A stretch of DNA of 64,000 nucleotides from Stromatinia cepivora (lineage: Eukaryota > Ascomycota > Leotiomycetes > Helotiales > Sclerotiniaceae): positions 558,001 through 622,000 of the forward strand of contig RCTD01000002.1 of the NCBI GenBank assembly GCA_014898415.1. The letters run 5' to 3'. Position numbers and translations under genes: made by a program. Numbering within the stretch: the first letter of the stretch is position 1; the number at the start of each line of letters is the position of its first letter. This document shows, piece after piece, positions 1-10,179 of this stretch. Below the pieces are notes generated by a model. The model saw nothing but the letters and a program-made list of their open reading frames with translations. It was not told the origin of the DNA and did not search any database.

Positions 1-2058
1 CTATATTTATCAGGAAATAAAGAACAATCAAGATCGATCATTTCTCCATTTTTCATCTTTCTATTCTTGAAAAAGGATAAGCTTCTTTTTAAATTCAATA
101 ATTTGAAATTCAAATAAAAAAGCCTCTAGATTATTAATAATAATTAAGGAACAAGGAATAATTGGAGTAATTGAAGTTATTGATGTTATCGGTATTATAG
201 AAGCTAAGGGATTATCCCTTCTTTCCCTTTTCTTTGGATATACCATCTATTTTTTCCTTCTTTTCTTCTTCATTACTCTTTCTTTCTTATCTTTATTATT
301 GTTTTCCGAAATCATAATATACTTCTTTCATTTAACCTTTCGAAAACTTTGATAAGTAATACAATGAAAAGAAAAGGAATAACGATATAAAGGCGAAAGA
401 ACAACTTCTTTCTTCTTTTCGATTTCCAGTATCATCTTTATTGCAATTCTGTATCCCTACTTGGATTATATAATCAATGATCAATATATTATGAAAGTAA
501 GGGATAAATAAAGAATTTATTTTCGAATTTTGTTGATGAATAGTAATATAGTAATTTATTAAAGGATAAAAGAAAACCAACAAAAAAGTATATAAATAAA
601 TACTACAATTCCAACATCAACGATTATTTGATTTGAAAGAATCAATAAAGTATTCATTATAGAAATTATATTTCCCAATGATTAACGACTTTATATATCG
701 AATATATAGATGATCGTTCCTTTCCCCACGACTCCCCTCATTTCTTGTTTTGACTGAAAAACCAATAACTTTCGATAATCTTTTTTCTCTTTCTTTTTTA
801 TTTAATTTATTATCCGAAAAACCTGATATTAAAGAATCGAATGAATTATTGTTATTAGATAAAGAAATACTCCCTTTTTTCTTTTTTTTATCAAGTAATC
901 TTTACTTCAACAATTACAAATACAGGATTAATAAAATCTTTCAATTATACAACAAAATTCAAGAATAAAATCTACCTTCAAATTATTATTTGAATCTATA
1001 ACTGGCAATTAATCATAACAAACAATAGTTCCTTTAACAAAAAGAAATGGTTTCTGAAATAAATAATGATATATCATTCTAAAAATAGATTTAATTAAAC
1101 CATACTCTCAAAGATCGATATCTTAATTCATCATCTATACTGGATTTATTAATTCTTTTTACTCGATTTATTAATCCCTCAAAGAAATATTGGGATCTTC
1201 TCTTACATTCGACTTTTTTAAAACTTTCTTCTTAACTGCCGTTTGCCTAATACAATTGAGATTCGCTTGCTTAACCTTTTTAAACCCTAAAATCTTAAAT
1301 ATAATAATAATTAATAAAAACTTGATTAAAACAAAAACAAAAATATAAAGAAGAGATCTATATACCTTTAAAAAATTCATTTATTTTATTTTGTTATCAT
1401 AATCAATATACTATAGCCTAACAACTATATGCATTCTCAATTGCTACGCCGCAGAATCGATCAATCATTTATATTCTCCTGACGGAAAACTTTCTTTTTA
1501 TTATTCAAAATCTTGATTTTGAAAAATATCGTAGATAACAAATCGAAGATCAAAAGAAATTTGCAATTTATATATACTCAAATTCTTCTCTATTCTAAAG
1601 ATACCAGGATCATTTCAGATTTATATATTATATCAATCCTTGATTGATATCTGCCTATAATCGCCTTATATATTCATTTACGAATTATATAAATTGCCAC
1701 TTTCTATACCTTTCCATTTATTTCAGATCGCCTTCCGATCTGGGGGGTGTATTACAGAAAGCCCCGCAATCCCCTATATCTTATAAAAGATCAAAATATA
1801 TACTTTCCAATCGGAATAAAGAATCTACTAGCCCTTATCAATCCACCAATTGATAAAATAATCCTGATATATTAATAAACAAAGATCTAGCCTAATTAAG
1901 GTGCATATCGATTAGATAATTACTTATTTGTTCTATATATATAGCTCTTGATTCATATAATCAAAGACAAATCATTCAATTCTTTTACTCTACCAATCAC
2001 GTGTACCACCTATTCAACGATCCCTGAAAGTGCTGTGTAATCATACTATCCCGTGATA
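1..2058 (+). mobile_element. Family-A Copia LTR retrotransposon, 3' part (copy A0)
   Basis: This stretch aligns along its length with 21470-23565, the 3' end of the complete family-A element. Bases 1-1740 match the 3' internal region that lies between RNase H and the LTR; 1750-2058 is the 3' LTR. A G-rich polypurine tract (GGGGGG followed by TG) sits directly before the LTR. The LTR start reads TATTACAG where better copies read TGTCACGG, a RIP-type change. The rest of the element lies outside the window. On the minus strand, ORF remnants at 61-246, 332-583 and 1171-1380 match minus-strand ORFs of the other copies (see findings). No functional product is expected. Confidence 0.85.
1750..2058 (+). 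repeat. Family-A 3' LTR (309 bp)
   Basis: Terminal repeat of copy A0. It matches the LTRs at 9870-10179, 14716-15024, 23257-23565, 40493-40801 (reversed) and 50180-54345 (interrupted). The consensus ends are TGTCACGG and CCGTGACA, an 8-bp terminal inverted repeat. This copy ends CCCGTGATA. Confidence 0.85.
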
Positions 2059-3050
2059 ATAGCCTATTAATTATATTTATATATATATATATAGAGATTA
2101 TATAATGTATAATAAATATATATTAAATAAGATATTTGAAAAAGAAAAGGTAATTTCGATATAATATATAATATTCGATACTATATCGATATATAATAAT
2201 AATTATAATTCATATCGATCTTAAATAATAGAAAATATTAATCGAATAGTTCCTTTTTTTGTAATTATAATCGTTTTAAAACTTTCCGGATTTTATAATC
2301 TATTAAAGATTATATATTTGGGAGATAATAAACTTTATAAATAAAAGTAATAATTCAATAATTATAATGAAATAAACAAAATATCAAATTATAATAATAA
2401 AAATTGAATAATATAATAATATTAGAATACAGAATTTTAATCTTCAATATTGAAGATATAATTTTCCTTTATATTTCTTTCGAATTCTTTTATATATTAA
2501 TATTTCATTTTTATTTATCAATTTAAATAAAAATTCATCATTTCAATTATTTTGATTAATATTATAAAGATTCTGTATTCGAATAATTTTAGTATTTGAT
2601 TAATTTAGATTTCTTTATTTGAGTATTTATAAATCCGATGAATTTATATATATTAATAAATTTATAAATTAGATGAAGTTATATATATTAATAAATTTAT
2701 AAAATTCAAATTTGTATTTGTATAATAATTAATTAAATTGTTTAAATCAATTAAATTGATCAAATCAACTAAATCGATTTAATTGATCAAAATAACCTAA
2801 TTGATCTTGTTTATTATATTAATCTTATTATTCAAAATGAATATAATATATATATAGATTGATTAAATCTATTTGATCAATTAGATTGATTGATTTAATT
2901 AATCAAATTAATCAAATTGATCTAATCGGCTTAATTGATCATATTAATTATACTATTCTTATTATTCGCAATAAATGTATTCTATATATATAGGTCTTTA
3001 TATTGTGAAGTGGTTAATAAGAGTTATTTATTATTCAATAACAACAACAA
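2059..3050 (-). repeat. AT-rich dispersed repeat R, uninterrupted copy
   Basis: The reverse complement of about 2240-3035 matches the two halves of R at 9757-9869 and 54346-55080. This copy carries the site into which the outer family-A element was inserted in the other copy: between its counterparts of 9869 and 54346 there is no LTR. The stretch 2730-2950 is rich in degenerate TTGATCAA/AATTGAT palindromes. No coding frame is visible. What R is (LTR, DNA transposon or other) is not known. Confidence 0.6.
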
Positions 3051-3075
3051 ATACAGATTTTAATGAATTATATTA

Positions 3076-4024
3076 AGTTTTCATATAAATAACAGGGGTT
3101 TGAAAATCTGAAAAATTGTCAATTTTGGTGTGATTTCGCTTAGTGTTGCGGTGAGTCCGGACCAGAACTCTTACGAGCGTTGGGCATCTGCAAAAGATCT
3201 TACTGTGTGCAAGCCCTCCTGCATCAACCCATGAGTGTATCTACTTTTGGCGCCATGGTGAGGTGTACTGCCTTGCAGATGCCTGGGCATATTCAAGTTG
3301 GTCTAAGGCCCAGAATACGCATTCGCAACAGTACCAAGTTGATTCAAAGTTGTGAGCCCCTCGTTAATGATGGCAATTCTATGGCAGGGGTGAGAGTCGA
3401 TGTGGTTTTACGATACAAACCGAAGGGCATAGACAGAGCTCAAATCTTTGGGGGCGGGGGCTTTAGGGTCGCTCGCCGGAAAGGCTTCAAAGTTCGAAGC
3501 TTGCAAATTGACAGGATTAGGCATCTTGCAGCTTCGTATAATCTGCCTTATCCAGTAAAGGCTATGGCTTAAAGGGTAGGTGCTTGCTGTACTATTCAAG
3601 CATCTTGCAGTTTCACATAATCTGCACCGTCCAATAACGGCTGTGGCTTGAGGGGTAGATGCTTGTTGCGCCTGATTATCATGTACCACAACATATTTGT
3701 GGCAATACTACTCGTAAAGCCACAATAATAATGAAACTAGGCCTTGTCCTGGCGTCGTACGCGTGAAAGTATCCGGATCGCGTATTCGGCGAAATTTATT
3801 CCAGCCTCAGCCTGCCTGAAGAATTTCAGCTGGCTGCTGGCTTGATGTCTACTTGCTTTCAAAGATAAATTTGAATCTCCCCTGGACATGAAATCAACTC
3901 AGTACACATCTTCGACAGCTCTATCTCCCTCAATAATCGGCATTCGCTTGCTTCAATTTCAAGCCACTGATCTTTTCCCCTTTAGCTGTACTTAGATACT
4001 TAGGTATTCTGAGCGACACACACA
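3076..4024 (+). other. GC-normal flank upstream of the HET-like gene
   Basis: Base composition changes abruptly from strongly AT-rich to balanced near 3080-3120. A 130-codon frame at 3180-3572 has only a TTG start and no recognisable domain, so I do not call it a gene. Bases 3521-3599 and 3600-3678 form an imperfect 79-bp tandem duplication beginning GCATCTTGCAG. The stretch nearest 4024 probably holds the promoter and 5' UTR of the following gene. Confidence 0.5.
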
Positions 4025-7000
4025 ATGGACCATCTCCCAATTCTCCAGCACAACAAATTGCCTTACCCAATAGTACCATGTAAAGGCTCTGCTTATGTTC
4101 CCATGGACAACTTTCCAGAATATCCACAACAGCATGGCCACCACGACCTAAAACAGCATCTAGATGCTGGTCGAAACTTTGATTGGCAGAAGGGCTTGCA
4201 GGCGTCCCCAACAGAAATCGGATTCCTGCAGACGTGGCTCTACTTCGGTACGCTCTACGAAGTCTCCTGTGCCGGTAATAAACCGACAACTCTGTTGGAC
4301 AGTTTCATTGAGGAGACTTCCGATGGCGTCAACAGGAACATCACATCGGAAGGCTTGGACAAGTTTCTTCAACTTCACATCGGCGCTCTGAAGCCAGGAT
4401 TGAAACCTACAAACAAAGCTGAGCGCTTTCGGAGACTCGATGCAGTTCTTGACAAAGTATGCACCGTTACGAAGACCGTCTACCAGTCACTCAGAGAGCA
4501 CATGAAGGCACATGGCGGTTTTCTAGAGCAACCATCCGACGAATTGTGCATCGTCTTGTCTATCAAGATTCTCGGCTGCACCGTCGATAATGCTCTGTAT
4601 GATCGCCTGGGCAAGAATACGATCGAAAGGTGGAGAATGGATGGCCGCGAGAAAGAGTCGAAGGAAGAAAAAGTCGATGCGACGGGGGGACAAGATGCTC
4701 AAAGCGAGCAGCGCAGAGACTGGGAGCTCAAGTCATTTGCTGAGGACCGAATGGCCAGTGGCCACTGGTGTCCGAGAGACGTAGATCTGGCCAAAGGCTT
4801 CATGCTCTCGGAATTGTCCATGTTTGCCGCTTCATACATTGCCAGGAGAGATCGACATCACAACCATGAGAAATGTGATCGCTATGTGAGCGAATGCAAG
4901 GAGTTCTCGAAGGCCGACGACTCTCAACCATCTACGGCCTGTCACACAGATCACTCAAGATCAGAGCATTGTACCTTCTGGCCGCCTGATCCTTTCGCGC
5001 ATCAAGTGCAACTGAGAGTAATCGTCTCACAAAAGAGGATCCCATATTTAAAACTTCGAGAAGCCCGCAAGACGACCGCTCTAGAAGTGACGCTGAAGTC
5101 CATGGAAAACACCCAAGAAAACACAGGGCGCGGAGGCAGCGGCAGTGTGGCCGGCCAGGGCATAATCATTGTGTCTCATGTCTGGTCAGACGGTGAGTCC
5201 CCCAAAGAATCAAAATTCATATCGTCAGATCTTTGAATTCTAACAAAATCAAGGGCTCGGGTCCGATTTGGCTCAGCTGCCCATGTGTCAGTTGCAGCGT
5301 CTTTTCCATGCCGCCCTTGGTCATGGCCAGGTGGACTACACGGCGAAATCAGACTCCAAGTCATTTTCGAGGAGACATTTCCGAAGCACGCCTTGCGTCA
5401 GGCTTTGGATCGATACGCTTTGCCTTCCTGCCATCACTTGGAAAGCGTCCTCGGAACGTGATGAACATGCGAAGAGCATGTTTGGCAAAGACCAAAAGAC
5501 TTACAAGACAATGGGCATCCAGATGATGAAACGATACTACTCCTTCTCTCAATTCGCGATGGTAATTGACGGCGAACTCACGAAGATCAAGATGAAAGGT
5601 TCAGATCAGGGCGAATTGCTACTACGCATCGCACTGTCGGGCTGGATGCGAAGGTGCTGGTGTTTCATCGAGGCAATCAACTCGGGTGGCTTTATTAAAA
5701 TCAGCTTCGCCGATGGGCTCTTTGACCTCACTCATGCCATCGTATCCCGGGCCTTCCGTGCCAACGACAATTGGTTCTACCTCATGAGCTCCAGTCAAAG
5801 GAAGTGGATGTGGGGTTTAATAAGCGTCCAGATTGTTGCCACGGCTTTGCTTATTACATACATCATCCTGTCTGCGGCATGGGACGTCAGCACTCTCAGC
5901 TATGATTCAGCTAAGCTACTGCAGATCTGGATGGTCGGCAACCTTGTTGGCAGGCACCAAATCGTCCCCAACATCATGTGGGTAGTCCAGCGTTTAAGGG
6001 GCTTAATTGCCAAGGCTCGAGGAGTGAAGACGTCCCGGCGGGGCATCATTACAACACCGCAACATTTCACGCTTGATTGCAGCAGGTTCTTCATCGAGCT
6101 GGGAAAGGTATGGCTCGAGGGTTCCCTAGCGCCCAAGTTTACACGCCGATTCAAGCACATTACCACTTCACGGCAGGCGGTGGTCTGGGAAGGCTTCAAG
6201 CACCGCCATGTCAGCTCTCGTCCCTACCGAGTAGTGACTTTTGGGTACGCATGTGCGAAACATAGATATGAGTTCAAGACAATGGATCGCATTACCAACT
6301 CCATAGCGATCGCCGAGCAGGCCGCGGCGGAAGTGATAAAAATCCCGGACGGCGCATCTGAGGAAAAAAAAGAAGAAAAAACGGCACAAAGAGCGACTGC
6401 AAGCACAGTGGCAATCATGCAAGACTGGCTTGTCGGCCAACGTGTGATTCCTACCGGTCTTCTCTTCATGAACGGAGCCAAGATGCAGCATGAAGGTTAC
6501 CACTGGGCTCCCACTGACATTCACCGCGAGAGCATCAAGGACGGCGGCATCGCCAAGTGTCTTCGCGTCACAAAGAAAGCGAAGAAGAGATGGTATCCCG
6601 AAGGATCTCTTCAATTCAAGAAGCCAGGACTCATCCTTTCCAACCCATTGAAGCTGCAATTAGCTGAGGGGAGCCCAGGAAAGATGGATCCGATCTTCAT
6701 ACAGGACCTCGACTCAAATGCGCGCTTCAGGGTCGACTGGGCTTCAGTCGATGAAGCTGAGGGTGCAGCTCAGGTCATAAGCTTGGTTGGAGATTTCTCA
6801 ACAATCAAAAATCCGGAGAGACTCGAGAAAGGGCTCGAGAAACTAATCGCTCGGAATACAAAGGCTAACAGGTCGGCCCTGATAATCAGCGATGTTAAAT
6901 TTCTTCCGGAGCCCGGCCGAAGGCCGATATTCAAGTCTCAAACGAGTCTCAAAGGATTACCATCATCGCCACTGCCAGGTTCGCGTTCGAGTCCTGCAGC

Positions 7001-7172
7001 ATTAATAGCCATGCCCGAAGCTCCAGATGGCAAAGCTCCAGATGGCAAGGTATACTATGGCATTTTTTGCGTAACAGCCACTATTACAAAAGTATTGGAG
7101 TCGGAGTCGGAGTCGCATAATTACTTAGAGGCAGAAACTCGAAGGTCTAATCAATCATGGGTTATTTCGTAG
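4025..7172 (+). CDS. HET-like (heterokaryon incompatibility) domain protein, two exons
   Basis: Predicted protein of 1028 residues from exons 4025-5192 and 5254-7172. The 61-nt intron has donor GTGAGT, branch CTAAC and acceptor AAG; removing it joins VSHVWSDG (residues 383-390) to LGSDLAQL. The hallmarks of the HET family follow: SHVWSDGLG, WIDTLCLP (441-448), an MMKRYYSFSQ segment, and SGWMRRCWCFIEA (from about 518). A hydrophobic segment at about 575-597 (GLISVQIVATALLITYIIL) may be a membrane helix. The long N-terminal region (1-380) has no domain I recognise. HET proteins mediate nonself recognition and programmed cell death when hyphae fuse; this specificity cannot be read here. The ATG at 4025 is the first in frame and has an A at -3. 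The last about 40 codons are repetitive (APDGK, ESES), and a GT-AG pair near 7050-7130 could be an extra intron, so the C-terminus is uncertain. Confidence 0.86.
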
Positions 7173-7314
7173 CAATTTTAATGGGGAATCGCCCGCCATT
7201 TTCGTGGCGATTTCGTATTACATTAGAAGGATGTCTGAGGGGGTTTTTTTGGTGGGGAATAACTCAGTTACAGGGCGTTTTTGGTAACTCCTGTAACATC
7301 ACGAAAAACTCGAG

Positions 7315-7696
7315 TGTTACGAATGCAGAAGCAATTGACACGTGACTAAGGGACCTTAGGCTCAATGATTGAATTATCATAGTAGAACCCTTAGGAGGAT
7401 TTCATTATGTAGCTAACCGACATGCAGGAACCACAAGCCAATCAGGATTGGGTCACGTGATGGAGTTCTTTGGAGTACAATACTCCTGGGAACTCCTGCA
7501 CGAAGACTTTATAAGTAGATAGCCTCTCCCAGTAATTGGGGGCTTCGTGCTCAAGATCAATCATTACTTTTACAGTATAGTTACGAGAATAGCAATCAGT
7601 TTACCATTGTATTGAACCCCTACTTGAAGTCTAGTCTAAACATACCTCGAGGACTCTTGCGACTTTCAAGTGATCCAAGACGCCGTTCCCGTAACA
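7315..7696 (+). repeat. Solo LTR type D (382 bp) with TSD TCGAG
   Basis: The segment begins TGTTACGAATGC and ends CCCGTAACA, giving inverted ends TGTTACG/CGTAACA, and is flanked by the perfect 5-bp duplication TCGAG (7310-7314 and 7697-7701). It keeps balanced base composition and intact CpA/TpG, so it has not been visibly RIPed. It contains TATA-like and CACGTGA motifs. No internal region or second LTR lies nearby, so it is a solo LTR formed by LTR-LTR recombination. Orientation is arbitrary. Confidence 0.85.
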
Positions 7697-7710
7697 TCGA
7701 GGGCTAGATC

Positions 7711-9234
7711 TGTAACCGAGATCCCTGTATCTTGCACGGCCCGGTATCTTGCACGTTTTTTATTTTTTGAATAAAAATATATTAAAAATTGAATAATCAT
7801 TATAATAATAAGAAAATTAATATTATTTATTATCAATAATGAAAAAATATAATTGAATGGTTTCAAGACGAAAAATAAATTAAACAATTTTAAAATTCAA
7901 TTATATTAAAATAATAATCTAATTAATATTTATTTTATATATTTATAAAGATCTATTTATAGATTTTGTAATTAATTTTAAACGATTTTTTGATGTTAAT
8001 TCCATGATTTCAATTTTTCAATTTTTCAAAAAATATAAAGACTTAGATTTTATATAAAGATTTAAAATTTTAAATTAAAGAATTTCATATTAAATTTTTG
8101 ATAAAATTATTTAAAAATTATTTATTAAAAGATAATAAAATTTATTTTAAATATAAAAAGAGAATTGAATAAATTTTGATTGAAATTTATTATATTATAT
8201 AAAAAAATAATATTTTTATTTTTTAAAAGCTTTTTAGAAAAAAAAAGATTATTTAAATTCGAAAAGAATTAATTATATAATGATTAAAAAAATATATATA
8301 TATTTAATTAAATATATAATTTTTATAATATAAATAAATAATATATAAGATTTAAAAAATCTATTTTTATTATTATTTCTTTTTTTAATAAAATTTTTCA
8401 AAAAAGAAATCAAGATTTTTCAAAAATTCGAGTCGATTTATAATATTTAAAATCTATTTAAAAATCAATTAATTGATATTTCAAAGATTTTTTGAAAATG
8501 TTATTCAGAATATTATATAATATATTTAAATAAAAGTTTTCCAAAAAGATTATTTTATAATTATTGAATACCTTTTAAGAATTAATTTACCTTAATTTGT
8601 ATTATTTAATATTAATTATTATAATAATTAAAAATCTAGAATTTTCTATATTAAAATAAACTTTGAATATTAAATATTAATATTTTACAAAAATGAAATT
8701 TAAAGTATTATAAAATCATTTAATATTATTAAATCTTTTTTGATAAAAATCTATATTTAAAAATTGAAAATTAAATAAAATATAATTTGGAATTTATAAA
8801 ATAAAATCATACTTTTTTGATATTTTCTATATTATTCTATATTGAAAATCGATAATTCATTAAATAATTTTTATCTTCTTTTATATATTTTAAAATATAT
8901 TAATATATATAAATTTTTTATATAATTTTATCTTTTCATTTTTATTATACAATAAATAGTATTTTTCATATTTTATTATTTAAAATATAATAAAAATAAT
9001 AAAAATAATAAAAATAATAAAAATAATAAAAATAATAAAAATAATAAAAATAATAAAAATAATAAAAATAATAAAAATAATAAAAATAATAAAAATAATA
9101 AAAATATCTTAATTTAGAATTTCAATTTAATATATTTATAATTTCTTTATTGATCGATTTTATAATATAATTTGATATAAATTTAAATACGTGTAAGATA
9201 CCGGGCTGTGCAAGATATAGGGATCTCGGTTATA
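7711..9234. mobile_element. TIR DNA element T1 (1.52 kb, non-coding)
   Basis: Terminal inverted repeats of about 46 bp lie at 7711-7756 and 9189-9234: both begin T(G/A)TAACCGAGATCCCT and contain the motif GTATCTTGCACG, twice in the left TIR and as RIP-type variants in the right one. The interior is extremely AT-rich with no usable frame and includes a 9-bp microsatellite. I could not identify a clear target-site duplication: the flanks GCTAGATC and TAGTAGTA do not match. The transposase family therefore stays open. It may be a MITE-like derivative. Confidence 0.65.
8988..9105. repeat. 9-bp microsatellite (ATAATAAAA)n
   Basis: About 13 near-perfect copies of a 9-nt unit ATAATAAAA lie inside element T1. 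The near-identity of the copies contrasts with the scrambled sequence around them and suggests recent slippage growth. Confidence 0.9.
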
Positions 9235-9869
9235 TAGTAGTAGAAATAAAAAATAGATATTATTTTTGAAATATTTAAATATAAATTTGATAGTTTTATA
9301 ACTTTTATAATCATTCAATATAAGTAATCTAGCTTTTTCAAATCGGGAAGAGATAGTTTAAGGAATAAAGATTGATTTCAATTATTCAAGCTCTGTAATA
9401 TTTGTTGTTCATTTATTTTCTATAATAGTGAATTTTTATTCTTTATATAGAGTAAGATTTGTAAAAAACTATTATTATTATATATATTTTCCTTTGAAAA
9501 TAATCAATAGTTTGAATGCCCAATCTATTATTGAAATATATTCAATAAAAGATATTCAAATTCTTAAATCAAATTGTTTTTTTTTTGGAATAAAACGATA
9601 TTCTGAACGTCCTATTACTAGATCATTTAAACCTTGATCTTTTATAATACTAGTTTCATTTATATCCCATCGGTTTTCAGATTTAATATACTTAATCAAG
9701 GGAAAATTGAGTTTTTCAAATCATTTGTTAATAATTTCATTAGTAGTATTTGAAATATATATAGAATCGATTCTATTATTATTGAATAATAAATAACTCT
9801 TATTAATCACTTCACAATATAAAGATCTATATATATATATTTATATATATATATTTATATATATATAGA
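9235..9869 (+). repeat. AT-rich sequence ending in the left half of repeat R
   Basis: From about 9757 to 9869 the sequence is the reverse complement of 2980-3035, that is, the left half of R. It ends in ATAGA (9865-9869), the left target-site duplication of the outer family-A element. Bases 9235-9756 are AT-rich without a convincing frame; a 69-codon ORF at 9428-9637 has no recognisable similarity and is probably chance. Confidence 0.55.
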
Positions 9870-10179
9870 TGTCACGGAAAGCCCTGTGATCCCCTGTATC
9901 CTACGAAGGATTAAAGCGTATGCTTTCCAATCGGAATGAAGGATCTTCTAGTCCTTACCAATCTCTTCGATTGATAAAATGATTTCGATATACTAATAAA
10001 TAAAGATCTAATTTAATTAAGGTATATATTAGCTAAATAATCATTCATTTGTTCTATATATATAGTTTTTGATTTATATAATCAAGGGCAAATTATTCAA
10101 TTCTTTTATTTTATTAATTATATATATTATCTATTCTTTGATCTTTGAAAGTGCTTTGTAATAATATTATTCTGTGATA
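9870..10179 (+). repeat. 5' LTR of outer family-A element A1
   Basis: It begins TGTCACGGAAAG and ends CTGTGATA. The preceding five bases, ATAGA, match the five bases following the interrupted 3' LTR at 54345. Confidence 0.85.

Noticed and set aside
3180..3572. 130-codon plus-strand frame before the HET-like gene
   Set aside because: TTG start, no domain, overlaps an opposite frame and the 79-bp duplication; no splice link to the HET gene that I can support.
6168..6659. 163-codon minus-strand frame inside the HET-like gene
   Set aside because: Shadow of the coding strand; no domain and no codon pattern of its own.
8988..9105. Regular repeat as a possible CRISPR array
   Set aside because: A 9-bp unit without spacers; a simple microsatellite in a eukaryotic genome.
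9428..9637. 69-codon frame
   Set aside because: Low-complexity Ile/Tyr/Lys-rich translation expected by chance in this composition; no counterpart in other repeat copies.
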